The notes under the pieces are model-generated. The model saw nothing but the letters and a program-made list of their open reading frames with translations, did not search any database and was not told the origin of the DNA. A DNA stretch of 64,000 nucleotides from Ifrita kowaldi (lineage: Eukaryota; Chordata; Aves; Passeriformes; Cinclosomatidae). Below, in pieces: positions 33,141 through 45,578 of the stretch; the first letter of the stretch is position 1; every line of letters starts with the position of its first letter. Location: assembly GCA_013398055.1 (NCBI GenBank), contig VZRS01002799.1:481845-545844 (forward strand), given 5' to 3'. Both the position numbers and the translations under genes were made by a program.

Positions 33141-34500
33141 TAAAGAGCAGAGCCTGTCCTGGGGATTAAGAGTAACTCGGAGTGTTGACGCAAAGCTGAG
33201 AGCCATTAGTGACACCTGGCCATTAATTTCCCAGGAGATGCTAGTGCCAAACTCATCAGGGCTGTTTCTAACAATCCTTGCTGGGTTTTTAATGGAGAAA
33301 AACATATTTTTGACTTTTGGAAAGTACCAGAGGGCAGGCAAAATTACTACAGTTTACCATCAAGGAGGTGACAGGAATAAAGGGAATATGGATGACTACA
33401 GCAATATCTGTAGAAAAATATTTTCTTACTTGTTAACCCACACACACATTCCCACAGGAAATAGATATTCAGAATAAATACAAATCGGAGAGAAGAGGTG
33501 GGAGATATTTTCAGAGCTACCAACTTCCAGTACACCAAATTTCACCAGATGAACCAAGCTGACTTCCAAACACCACAACACTTGCTGTTTATCACTTTTA
33601 AAACCACTTCCATTGCTGTTCCTTGATAGCCATATAGAATAATGATATGAAAAGCTTATCCAATTAACATATTTATGCTTTACTTGGAAGAGAAGAAATA
33701 GTGGATATATCCATCTAAGTATTTTTGCATTCCTTCTGGAAATACATTAACCATTCCCATCCCTTCCCCCGCCTCCTCCATGCTATTACAGCACCTTCAT
33801 CAGAGACAGCCTTGCATCGCTTCTGGGAGAACACTTTCACTAAATTCTTACAGGATATTAATGGACGTTCCTGTATAGTACTGCCATATGAATGTTTCAA
33901 TGACCTAGATAAATGTGCATAATTTCCTTTGTGTGTAATGGGCATGAGTGTTTAATTATGACAAGTTGTGACTTTTGTAGTTTATCTCCACCCCCCAGGG
34001 AGCCCTTGAAAATGAAATTTCCTATTCCTTGGCATGCAGCGAGTGCAATTTTACAATAACCCTGTACTAGGATATTGTAATCCATGTTGCTTCCTCCTTT
34101 TTTCCTCCACTTAGTATATACAGAGGAGTCCAAATACTGAAACTGGAGTAATGTGAGATAGTGAGTTTTTACAGAAAGCAGAAGGTTACAGATTAAAAGA
34201 AAGATTTAATGGAAAATGGGCTGCAAGACAGCAATCAGGACGACTTTTTTTTTGCAAGTCACTTAAATTACTGACCACACATTAATTCTGAGGTTAAGTC
34301 CATTGGTTAAACTAATCACGATTAATCAATGAAGCTGTTAATCAAATTGCTGAGAGCACAGGACCGAGTAAATTGGACAGTCAGATAATCTCTTGGGCTG
34401 ACCAAAGATGCAGAAAAGTTTGTGTCGCTCTCAGAAAAATGAGCAATGAGCGAACTAATTTGCATACTTTTATGCTGTTTGCAAATGATAGCTGCAACAA
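33141..34500. promoter_or_regulatory. Candidate conserved non-coding/enhancer-like region
   Basis: The region is AT-rich but not repetitive, and is dense in homeodomain-type motifs. Examples are TAATTAAG near 33132, CATTAATTT near 33222, and a group of TAATCA motifs at 34313-34318, 34323-34328 and 34339-34344 with GATTA at 34320-34324. ATTAATCAAT (34321-34330) reads on the other strand as a PBX-HOX type TGATTAAT. A perfect octamer ATTTGCAT lies at 34458-34465, and GCAAAT again at 34481-34486. Such motifs occur by chance in AT-rich DNA, so function is only inferred. No gene is visible nearby to name as target. Confidence 0.35.
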
Positions 34501-35932
34501 CATCAAACCCTGCTATGCCTTATTTTTTGGGAATTTTTTTAACCATCTCCTGCCCTTCTGCCATATGCATGCTTTTGTCCCACACTTGCACCCTCAGTCT
34601 GTCATATGTACATGTGCAAGCAAGGGTGGAAAAGGCTTGCAGTGGAGAGGTTTCAAGTGGAGGATTGATGGCCAGTGATTGTGAAGCCAAGTCACTCGCT
34701 ATACTTGCTTTGCACTACATGATTTCCTGCTGTTGTTTCTAGTTACAGTAGATAATAAAAAATGTTACAAAACCCTCTTAATAAGAAAACAAAACACAGA
34801 TGGCATGTTGAATGTAAAGCATCTGGGGATGGTAATTGACTCTGGCCTCAAAAGCTATTTTGTTCCATCCCAGTTTTCTTGAGAAAGTGGGAAAGGGACA
34901 GCAGGAAATGCTGCACAAGTTGCTGGGGTGAACTCTGCCAGCTACCAAAAAAGAAGTCTGTGCTGGGAAGTAGCTGGTTCTGTTGGGAGGGAACACTAAG
35001 GGCCAATGCCTAGTGTTATTATCCTCTTATCTCTTGAGACCTTGGATGGGAGAGCCATCTGTATAGTATTCTTTGGTCAAACTGATAGCCAACTATTTGA
35101 AGACCTGCACAGATACTTCTAGAAGAAGGAAAATGCGGTTATTATTTGTGATATAAATTTTGAAAATGAAACATTATTCAAGGCTTACAGAGCTGATGAT
35201 GCCTAACAGAAAACTTTTAAAAACATCCCATTAAGAAATACTTTTACCATGCATCATATTTTAAGTCTTTCTTGTTCTTTAGTAATACAGATAGCAAACC
35301 AGATCTGGAAATCAACTGCACAGTGTATCTTTGGCATAACTTCACAGTCCCCTTCACTGTTTGTTTGCCTGCCTTTGCAGCCCAGTGCCACAGAGATCCA
35401 CTGGGTTCAGTTTCAATGCAGAGGTCCCTGCAATTAATGCATTCATCTGTTCCCAGGGGCCAGCCTTGTAGAGTGCTACCTGCTGAGGAAATATTACCCA
35501 TTTTCTTGTGAGAGCATGAAAACAAATAATGGTAGATAACAAAACAATGTCCTAGTCCTTGTTGGCGAGCAAAAAGCAATTGAGCATATCTTGGGGAAGA
35601 TTCACGCCAAGATGCTTTGGTTTTAATCCCTGGTGTGAACTGATGCAGGCCACGAGGGCTGCTGCAATTTATTCTGGCTGCTTGACGCCTCCTTTTCCAG
35701 CAGACATGAATTTCACAGAGCAAGACAGCAGCTTCCACATTTGCTGTGCTGTGTGTCTCCAGGCCTCCAAGGTCTGGAAGGAAATGATTTACTGATGATA
35801 GATGTCAGCATCTGCATTTGGACATATATTTAGGGGTGTCTTTCTGTCTCTTTTCCTCCATGGGGGCTGCCAGTATTGCCCTCAGGTGGTCCAGACCGCT
35901 CAGCAAAAGCAGTATGAAGCAGAGTGGACTGA
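34501..35932. other. Unique sequence, no gene seen
   Basis: There are overlapping chance frames on both strands around 35244-35795 (164 codons minus, 79 codons plus) with no domain likeness, and nothing else recognisable. Confidence 0.5.
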
Positions 35933-36071
35933 AATTACCTCAGCTGGTCAGAGCATGGTGTAAATAACACCAAGGTCATGGGTTTGATCCCCATATGGGC
36001 CATTCACTTAAGAGTTGGACATGATGATCCTTGTGGGTCCTTTCCAACTCGGAATATTCTGTGGTTCTGTG
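35933..36071 (+). mobile_element. tRNA-Ile-derived SINE with CR1 tail (TguSINE1-like)
   Basis: The first ~70 bases follow a tRNA-Ile gene: TTACCTCAGCTGGTCAGAGC, then CACCAAGGTCATGG, the B box GGTTTGATCC (35981-35990) and CCATATGGGCCA. They lead directly into a CR1 3' end, AGTTGGACATGATGATCCTTG, with an ATTCTGTGGTTCTGTG tail. This head-plus-tail architecture is that of the passerine TguSINE1 family, which borrows the CR1 tail so that CR1 reverse transcriptase copies it. The several mismatches to tRNA-Ile mean it is an old copy and not a working tRNA gene. Confidence 0.88.
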
Positions 36072-38604
36072 AAGTCAGAGGAACAAACAAGTGGTTCAAC
36101 ATATTTCTTGGTTCCTACTGACAGAGGCTATTCCTTTCTCACCAGACATATCCTGAAAGCACTGCCATGTCTATGAGTGGCTTGCCAGGGGACAGCTTGT
36201 TGACAAACTGAATGCAAGTCACAAGGGTGTCTTTGAAGTGTCTTTGAAGCTGGCATGGATTTTGCCTTACTAGTTTGGGTATGAAAAATTCATGTCAGGT
36301 ATATGGCAAAGCACTGGGCGTAGCAGAAGAGTGAATGCCTTTCATATTTTGCTGAGGACGGATGACATTTCACAGGTTTCATGTGGCTGCAACAGCATCA
36401 GCCTAAAGTCCACAGTTATTTTGACGATGTGGGTGTTAGTTTAATCATCTGCCTTACTACTCTGGTGTTACTCACTGCTTCCAGTGACTCCAAAATATCA
36501 GAGTTCAACACATGTTCTGGATATGTGGCATATTTTAGGCCCTGTTGTTTGAGCATTATGTGTAGTTTTTGAGAAGCAGAAAAGTTCTGAGTATGGAAAA
36601 CACTCGCTGACATTCTGTTGCACTTCCCTGAAGGGGGCAATTACCAAATTTTTCAATGGTAATGGTATTTCTGACAGTCAAAGTAGACTCCTATTCACCA
36701 TGAGGCCAAGTAAGGGTCTTATCTGCCAGAGGGAGCCTGTCAGGCTGCGTGGAAGGTCATTACAGCAGAGGCTGAGCACTGCAATGAAATCCGCCAAGAG
36801 CCTGTGACTCCTCTGAATCATGTCCTATGTAACCCTATTTCACTGGAGTACCTCACCCAGATGGCCAAGGGGATTGGGACCCAGAAATTTTGCCCCTGCC
36901 AGTTTGTAGCAGGGCTTGCACTCATTTGCAGCTCTTTGAACCCTGTCTGGGATGCCACAGAAACTAACCACAGAAAAGGTATTTGGAAGGGAAATGGCCT
37001 CAGTACATTCAGCAAGGGCTGTGACACACGCATCCAACACAGTTTGTTGGTATCTCTCAGCTTCCCTGCTGAGATAGGGGTCTGTTGCAAGGTTAAGCTT
37101 CTGTATGAGTTGTGAAGGCGTTGTGCTTTGTGATGATCAGTCTGTGGGGTTAAGCTGTGAGAGAGTCTTGCAGTGGTACTGCAGAGAGGCACAGATGCAA
37201 GCTAATGGCAGCATGAACAGGGCTGGCTGCAGTTGTCCACTGTGGACTGTGAATTCCCCCATGAGATGGCATGTGCCTGCACCTGAAAGGTTGATTGCAG
37301 CCTCCCAAGAACACCAAGTTATGGACAAGCCTCACATCAGGCCCTTTCTGATGCCCCAGCACTGCCCACAGGGTAGCATCAGAAATGCCTTTTCATATTT
37401 CTTGTCAGACAAAACATTTGTGAGCCTGGAGTCATAGAAGGAAGCCTGGAAACAGAATGTGAGCACATGGGGACTTAAAAGGCATATGAGGCCAAGCATA
37501 AAGGTTAGTGAAGATTCCATCTGCTCTAGGAGGTGGATTTGAAGGTGAAGTAAGCACAGCTCGGTTGATGCTGAGCTAGGAAAGAGGAGAGGGAGGTTTT
37601 GGTCTTTTTTTGGTAAGGCAAACCTGGGTAAGAAATGGTCATCAGAGAGTCCAGAGCCTGTCCCTGCAGGCACCAGCTGCATACCTGCACAGGGTTTTCT
37701 TACAAGCAGCAGAGGCTCCCAGGTACTGCTGCAATGCACAGACCAGCCTTCCCTTGGACATGGGGTGAGTCTGCTCCTCTTGTGCCTTTGGTATAAAGTC
37801 TTTCTGTGTGCTTTCACATCATCTTTGTGAAAGCAGACTGCACAGGCAGTGAGGTGTGTTAGAGCTGCTGCATAGTAGTAGAAGGCCTTAACAACATGAG
37901 GGTCCTAGGACCTGGACCTCTGGGCATAGCCCTCTTACACTCTATAGCACCAGTGCAGCAGGGCTTTGTCACCACAGGACATGGCCAAAATGTCTTTGCA
38001 GGGGTTATCAATGAAGGCAGGAGGTGCATTTGCCTCAGGCACAGGGGCAGATGACTGCAGACCTGTCACCTCACGTCTGGAGGACAAGGGTTTGAACTTG
38101 AGTCTCTGTTATGCTGTTGCCTTATTCTTACCCTTCAGATTCCTTTTCTTTATCTCCTCTGTCTGTCATTTTGGATCTGTTCTCTCTGCCACTGCTGCCT
38201 TGACTCTGAAAAACGTTTCAGACACAGCCTCACTGAAGCTGTATGTGCAGTTTGCAGTGCTCTGGTTATTCTGATTGAAAAGGTGGAGGTTGTTGGAGAA
38301 TTCAGAAACATTATGAGGGAACATGGACTCGTGGCATTTGTTCATGAGACCAGACAATGGCTTAAAGCCTCACACCCATCCCTCAGGAGGCAGGTATTAC
38401 TTTCTCCTCCTCTTCGTCTGCTGCTCCAGTCTGCCAAGCACCTGGCCTGTTCCTGGAAATTATCCAGTGCCATTAGACCTATCGCCAGCTCTGCTCTCCT
38501 ATGTACAGATCTCATGGGTCTAGATCATAAAATTATAGTACTTACATGAAAAATACAAAGGTTGGCATGACTACGAAGCACTACATTTAGTACTGTAGAC
38601 TAGA
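36072..38604. other. Unique sequence, no gene seen
   Basis: Moderately open frames occur around 36800-37820 (up to 161 codons, minus), with no recognisable protein. No repeat was recognised, although a very old one could be missed. Confidence 0.45.
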
Positions 38605-38628
38605 CATATATATTAATGTATATATGTA
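38605..38628. repeat. Short AT palindrome
   Basis: ACATATATA and TATATATGT form perfect 9-base inverted arms around TTAATG. It is a small cruciform-capable AT repeat. Confidence 0.8.
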
Positions 38629-38862
38629 AACAAAAACAGACCTAGAGTTTTGTGGTGTGTATTTTCAGCAGTCTGCACAGAAAATCAGAGATAGCTAGTC
38701 TCTCAGCAGGTTAAGAATTAGGATTATTTGGGTACCTTAGTTGTTCCTTGATGCATATGAAGTTCAGTTTAATAATAATTTTGATAGTTTTTTAAAACAG
38801 GGGTATTTTATGTTTTTTGATGCAAATGCAGGGCTCATTCTTGACTTTGCTTTTAAAAGCTT

Positions 38863-38924
38863 CGTGTGTGTGTATGTGTGTGTGTGTGTGTGTCTGTGTG
38901 TCTGTGTGTCTGTGCTTGTGTGTT
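38863..38924 (+). repeat. (TG)n microsatellite
   Basis: About 60 bases of alternating TG are interrupted by TATG, TCTG and CTTG units. Alternating purine-pyrimidine runs of this type can adopt Z-DNA and are often length-polymorphic. Confidence 0.92.
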
Positions 38925-39732
38925 TGATGAGGATAGCAGCACAGGCAAAGGAAGAAAATGATAGTGTGTGAACATGCATTACCTTCCCAGCAGGGAAGGG
39001 ACTTGCCCCTGAGGGTCATGTCGACCTCAGGCATTTAGAGAGTGAGATACCTGGAAATTTCATGTTGAACAGCTACAGAGACCAGGAGGGATAACTGGAA
39101 GGGGCTGGATGCCCAGACGTGGGCTGGGAAGCAGACAGTTGAGGAGTAGCACCAGGCAGCCCTGTCTGCTGTAGAGGGAGGTGAAGCCGTGCATGCACAC
39201 CCCTCCTCCCCCATCTCAGAAGGCTGTGATTGCCTCTGTAAGGAGTTATCAGGCCAAACACTCTGAATATTTTGCTGGGGAATACATTTTACTTAATTGA
39301 GCGGAAAATAAAAATTACATGGACATGGAGGGTTTATAACAATGCAAGATAGGGGAACACGTGCTTCTTAAAAATAACAGCCAGAACTCCCATTGCTACA
39401 TGCAGTACTCAGGGCATAAAATATTTGCATGCATTGCAGTGGCTGGAGCTTGACATGTCTGCATAACTTTGAAGGTCTGTTTGATTCCCTTATAAAGAAT
39501 TTAAGACCAATCTGGTTTGAAGCTAATTCGTTTTCCCTTAATTCCTGCTCAGCTAATAGGAAGCCAAAAAATAAAGACTGCACAAGAGGTTCCATGGTAG
39601 AGACACACCACATTTTCCCCAGAGATGACTGGACTCGGGTTCTGATGTGCTTCGGTGACATAGGAATAGCAGCATTTGGGTAGCAAAGCTGTTGGACCTA
39701 TTTGACAGCAAGACTGTGCACTTCTTCACAGT

Positions 39733-39797
39733 ATCATGGGACAGCCGAGGTTTCACAGCACCTCTGAGTTTGTCTAGCTTAACCCTCTTGTTCAATT
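39733..39797 (-). mobile_element. Decayed CR1 3'-end fragment
   Basis: The plus strand reads ATCATGGGACAGCCGAGG, then CACCTCTGAGTTTGTCTAG and CTTAACCCTCTTGTTCAA. This tracks the reverse complement of the CR1 3' end (ATCATAGAAT...GAGGTTGG...ACCTCTGGAGATCATCTAGTCCAACCC) with scattered changes. Only the terminal ~65 bases are recognisable. Confidence 0.6.
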
Positions 39798-41384
39798 GCC
39801 TCTTTAGATACTAAGTGTGTATGTCTCACCTTGCAGGGCTTTAAGCTCTAGCAATAAATGAGCTGAGAGGGAGAAAAGAAAGACACTCCCCACCAATTTG
39901 CAAAATACATTTATTTTTCTTTTTCTACCAGAAGGATGAGAAGCAGACTGAACCGATTTTGTAATCTGAAAAACTTATTATATCCTAAGGATTCATTTGA
40001 GGGTGAAATTCTAGCCATTCCTTAAAATACTGTAAGCCATACATATTCCTAGTGAAGTGTGAGCAGCAAATTGTATTCCTTGAGTGAAAGAGCAGGGCAG
40101 CACCGACTCCGGACAGGGGGCAGTACTGTCCCTCTGCTCCAGAGCCTTTTATAAAGCACAGCCTCGCTTCTTCCGACTCTTTCCTGGATAATAATGTTCT
40201 ACCTAAGCGGCTCCTTGAAATGCTCCTACATCTATTCGCAAGTAATAACCATGCATTGTGTGTTGTCTGTGTGAGAGCTGGCATTAGGGAGAGACCACCC
40301 TGACCATTCACGGTGTGGCTCTGTGAGGAGGCTGCATTAACATTGCTGGGGGGCTCAGAGGGCTTGAGTGCCCCTCTGCTGTGATCTTCAGCTAAACACA
40401 CGGGCTCTGCATTAGGAGGGCTCTGGATTTTTTACATTTCATCTACTTTATCTGTTTGAACGCAGATATACCTTTCATCACATCCTCTCACACTCAGACT
40501 GTCATGATCCATTTTCCACTCTGTGCATCCAGATGGTTTTTACAGGTTAGATTTCTCCTGCTGATTTTTTTTCTCAATACAAAGATGTCACTGTTTACTT
40601 TAGGCACTAAGAGTGCTTAACTAGGATATTATTTTCTGCTGTAAGTTTTACTTTCTTAATCATGGCTGAGTGACTTTCACAGACACATCCTTGGCCACTG
40701 AATAGTGGCTCAGCAGCTTGGCAGTTGCCTCCTTGCCTCCAAAATATGCAGCCTGCTGTGGCTGCTCTTGGAGACTTCATGGACCCCAATCCTCCCATCA
40801 TCTGCAGCATCAGAGCAGGAGAGGGACAACCTCTCGGCACACAGCTGGAGCTCCCAGAGCACATTCTCAGTATCACAGGGCCATCGACTGCCACCAGGTC
40901 GTGTGTCCTGCTGGTGGTGTGGGAAGCTTGGCAGCACTGCCTCCCTGCCAGAAGGCCCATCAGCTGAAACCTGGCATGGACTATGTCTGAGGAAAGGGTG
41001 TTGTTCTAGTTGTGTCCTCCATTAAGTAGTTAGTGAAATGTATGATGCATTCAGCTTTTTTCGTATTACACTCCGTAATTGTATTAATAAAAGGTATTTA
41101 CCCTTCATTATTTTCATTCTCCAGAGAATTACTGAAGACAGGATATAATTAATCCAGATGCTCATGTGAATCTAGGGAGGTTGTGTGCAACAGCCACTGT
41201 CTTCACTAAAAGTAATTGCACACATTCACCACAGTCTAACCTCTATGGCATTGTAAGAGGAGCATGTCTAATTCATGAAAGGGAAGACTTGGTTATTACC
41301 AGTATTATCTGTAGCACTCTGGCTTAATTAAGAGTGTTAAAGAAAATAAAAGGTAGGAGAGAAATGCAGGAAGATGAAATTATT
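39798..41384. other. Unique sequence, possible conserved non-coding elements
   Basis: No gene is recognisable. The AT-rich block 41030-41340 carries homeodomain-like motifs (GGATATAATTAATCC near 41140 and the perfect palindrome CTTAATTAAG at 41323-41332), which is suggestive but not evidence of function. Confidence 0.4.
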
Positions 41385-41470
41385 TTCCCAAGGTCACAGA
41401 ATGGAGGTCAGCACCTGGGTCTTCACTGTCCCAGGCTTGTGCCCAGTCCATTAGATCAGGCCTCCCAAAT
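41385..41470 (-). mobile_element. Probable MIR/L2-type ancient SINE scrap
   Basis: TTTTCCCAAGGTCACAGAATGG, then CACCTGGGTCTTCACTGTCCC and CCATTAGATCAGGCCTCC follow the order of the reverse-complemented MIR core and tail (CCCAAGGTCACACAG...ACCCAGGTCTCCTGACTCCC...CCACTAGACCA). Divergence is high, as expected of an element older than birds. Confidence 0.55.
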
Positions 41471-44400
41471 CACCCTTCTTGATGATCAAGTATCTTGAAC
41501 GCCCATGTAAACCTCTCAAGGAGAAAAGCAAAAATGTCTCAGCATAGTCTGATAAAATTTTAGCAATGCACAAGACATCAGTGGAATTCATTAAAAAGAA
41601 TATTTATTGAGAAGCAACGTTAAAAAGGAAACCCTCATGCTTTAAAGCAGTCAAGGCAATGAAACCTTGCTTCAATTTGGAACTCATATTTTTGTAAAAC
41701 TAATCAATTAGATCATGCTCCTAATTTAGAGTACTTATGCTTTCAGCTACATTTCTGAGCTAGGGACAGGCTTTCTAGGATTCACAGCTTCTGAAATAAA
41801 AGTAATTGGTTTCCAAGGAATGTAAAGTGCTAAGGAAGTAACCACTTACCAATCTATTCACCCGGGAGCAGTTCAAGGAGCAGCTTTACATATCTGGGCA
41901 TCTGCAAGACTGAAAAAGACACAGTTCATTAGCAGACAACAACGTTAACACTCAGGTTACAGCCAAAAGGACAATGCAAACTCCTTGGGTGTTCTAGTGA
42001 GGATGCCAGTATGAGCATCATTCCTTCTGAGCAGCTCTTGTTCAAACACGTGCCTTGGCTGCGTGCTCTGCTCAATCCCCGCTCCTGGTTCCCCAGGAGG
42101 CCTCTGTCCACTGAAGCAGCCAGTGTCTCTGCCTACTATCCCCACCCTACCCTACCCCATAGGAGATGCCAAGGGGCTGCTGAAGAGACTAAACTCCAGG
42201 CCTGTAGCCAGCTCCTGTGTCCTTCCAAAACAACATGGTGAAGGGAGCAATTGAGGGATGGAGGTCTGGTCCAGACAGCAAGCTCATCATGGGCAGTAAT
42301 GTCTAAAAAATCAGTGCCATTCTCAAAGATCTTCAGGGAAATCCAGATGGTAGTTTTCCAACATGTTGTTTTGTTGAAACAAAAGCTGTAGAGGTGAAAC
42401 CTGCCACTTCTGAGGTGGAGTTTCTGCCCAAACTGTGGAGGGGCTCCAGAATAGCCAAAGGCCTCTTCAGGGCAATGGCCTGGGAGACTGAGATAATTTC
42501 TAGCTGATATAATGGAGTGAGCTACAGATTGTTCCAAAGGGAATAATCCAGAGTATGTATGGAGACAGTGAGTGTGATTTGTTTGAAATTGTCACACAGG
42601 TCTAAGTGAGCTGGATAGTTAAGTTACCACTTGTAATCAATCAGGGCTTGGTACAGTTGCCTAACCATGGGTGTCTAAAGAAGTTTCATCCACATGAAAC
42701 TGGCAGATTTGGCAGCACATCTGTGGGTGACCAGTACTGTTCTGGCCACCAGCTGGAGTCCTACTGTCCCTATGGCATCTCAGCTGATAATAAACACTAA
42801 CGTTTAGATAAGAGCGGAGCTTCTTGCTGCCCTTTAGACACTTTGATGAGGATCAGTTAGACCATGTCAGTCTGAAACGCCGCCGTGGGCACACCTTTTC
42901 CTCAAACACAAGCTTGTTTGATGTGCCTACCCAGCAGGGCCAGCAGTTTGGGTGCAGCTTTCTATTGACACAGCTGTGAAACCCTCCCTTTCTGGCAATG
43001 AGGTAGATCCTGTTGGGCAGGGGCTCTCCACAGCACAGCATAGATGCATCCTTTGTTTCAAGCCTCTTGTTTGAATCAAGTGAAGCGAGGCCCTGAACTT
43101 TGGGCTCCCATATCCTAGGCACGACCCCCACTATCATGTCTTTGCTTCTGCAGGCTCTCTGGAGAGGCAAATCACCTCTAGCACTCAGGAGGTATGATCC
43201 TAAATCTCACTGGCCATTCCACAAAGAGCAACTGTCTGGTGGCTCCAGCCCAAGGTGTTGTGTGCCATCTGAGTGGGATGGCTTGGTCTGTCTTGAGCCT
43301 GCAGAGTCAGTGGAAAGAATCCATTAAAATTTATCAGGCTGTGGAATCACAAAATTTATCAGGCTGTGGTTTTTAATTGGAATTGCAAAAGAAAGCACAA
43401 AGAATAGGATTCACATTGCCTGGTTTTAGTGGGTATTTAGTGTATGTGACTGCCAAGGCACTTTATACCATATGGGAAGGTAAGTGCCTCCAGAGGTTAA
43501 ATCATAATGTTTCTCTCTCCCTTACATTATTTTTTATGCTTAAATGGCTATCTACGTCAGGGAAGGGGAAGAAGGCAGGTGATGGGAAAGTTCATTTGAA
43601 ATACACATCTCCTATCTAATGGGCTGGGTAGGCTAATTCCCTGCCCTGCTAGAGCAGCAAGCCCACAGCACTTCCATCTAATGCCTCACCACCACAGTGC
43701 AAGCAAACACTGCCCTTGAGCCTGCTAAAGCCAAGCTGCTTGACAAAACTGAAAAGCTCACAATTCACAGTCCTTTATTTTGTATGGTCAGGATTCAATT
43801 CTTGCTTGAATTTAATAGAAAACAGATTTCAGTCCTACAAGATTGCAACACAAAGCTATACTTCAGCACTGGCCTCTGGTTTTGAGTACTTGAATGCTTT
43901 CTTCCTCAGAGAGTGGATTTTAAAATCCAAAACAAAGAGAACTTAATTTGAAATTTAATGGGTTAAGCTGAAAACTCTGAGGATTACACTGACCTTGAGA
44001 AGGTGATAAAGGAATTACACTTTTCCTTAGACACTTGTGCTAAAGACTCATTTTGTCATTTCCACCCCTCTCAAAAGATGTAAAACTGCTTCCTGATATT
44101 CATTATAGCTGCTATCTCAGATACACATACACACAGATTTTGATATTCTTACAAGATCCAAGGCTTCATAACTCAGCAGAAAGAGGCATAGATAATCCAG
44201 CAAACTCTCCTCAGGAATCACTTTTTAAAGCCCTATCTTTTGCAGAAATCCACCTGAGTCAAAACATTGTAAACCATTAGAAATTACAGTAGGTACACAA
44301 CATGCAAGCATTAATCTCGCCTAGGACTTTGCTTTTCCCAGATGTGCTTGTGTGATTCTTTGCCAAAGCATCATTGTATTCCCGTGCTTCTGGATTACGT

Positions 44401-45563
44401 TTTTTTACACTTTTTCATTTCCAGAATTAATTTCTTCAAGACACTTGAAGTGGGACTCACAAAATTGTCAAAGAAGTGTTTGTGTTATGCAGAGCCCTGT
44501 AGTATTATAAAGTACTTCAGGCATCTAGATACTAAGCAGCAGGCACCTTCAGCCACAAAGCAGGAACCAGACTGTTCCTGCAAGGTGAATGGTGAACAAA
44601 GGATGTGTAAGGGAAACACCAGAGATGGAGGGTGGGCAGCCAGACATACACTGAATGAAGAGAAAAAAATGGAGGTACATGTTTCTTCCAGCTAGCACAC
44701 AGGGAAGATGTCTGACCTCACTGTGCCTTGCCCAGTCCTGACCTTTCTGTTACCATGGAGTTAGGAGTGCACGATGGACTGTCTCTGAAGGAAAACAACA
44801 GTCAGTCTCTCCTCCAAAACAGCCAAGAGCCTCAACATGGCAGTGTCTATCTTGGGTATAGGGAAACAGCATTAAGATCCTCAACCTTGCTGATTGAGAC
44901 CAAGGGCTTAACAAACCCAGCTCTTCATCATTGTTCATGAGTGCCCTTAAAGTCCACACACATAGTTTTTCCTTTGGAGCACTTCATGGTGCTAGAATAG
45001 AGGAAAACTAGGGCATTAATGGCAAGCCATCCTACCTGTCTTCAAAATGAACCACATGAAACCCACCTGATGGCTTTCTTTGGCAGGGTGGCTGGCAAAG
45101 CGAACGCACAGTAGCTGTAGTAGATATCAAATTTACAGTTTTTGCCGTATTTCTATATGCTACACTCCCAAGAATACTAGGGAGACATGAGCTAAATGGT
45201 GCCCTTGAAAAGGAGATACATATCTGGTTAACTTACTTTAAATCAATAGATAGCACTGAACAAAGACAATGAAAAATATCACATCTGAAGGAGAAACCTG
45301 TAGTTTCTATATCAAATGAAAACAAATTGAATTACTGATAAGTGATCTAAGCATTAGCAAGTGATACTCCTTAGCTGCAACAATCCCTGTCCTGTGTCTT
45401 GTTAACACATGACAGAAGAGACCATTATAGCTTTCTACCTGACTGTGGCAAGACCTCAGCTGTTTCCAGGCCTGGGAGATTCAGGTAAAAAAAGATAGAT
45501 ACATTACAGAGAAACAAAGAGCAAAAAATAAAATTGTGAGACATCTGAGAAATTCAGCATGGG
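41471..45563. other. Unique sequence, no gene seen
   Basis: The frames 42136-42537 (minus, 133 codons) and 42853-43170 (minus, 105 codons) show no recognisable domain. A 19-bp direct repeat, AAAATTTATCAGGCTGTGG, occurs at 43326-43344 and 43351-43369. Nothing else is structured. Confidence 0.45.
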
Positions 45564-45578
45564 TGGATGGATGGATGG
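45564..45578 (+). repeat. (GGAT)n short tetranucleotide repeat
   Basis: TGGATGGATGGATGG is followed by purine-rich GGAAGGGAAGGAGGGAAAG. It is a short simple repeat. Confidence 0.8.

Noticed and set aside
35933..36004. A tRNA-Ile gene.
   Set aside because: The match has several substitutions at conserved positions and runs straight into a CR1 tail, which identifies a SINE.
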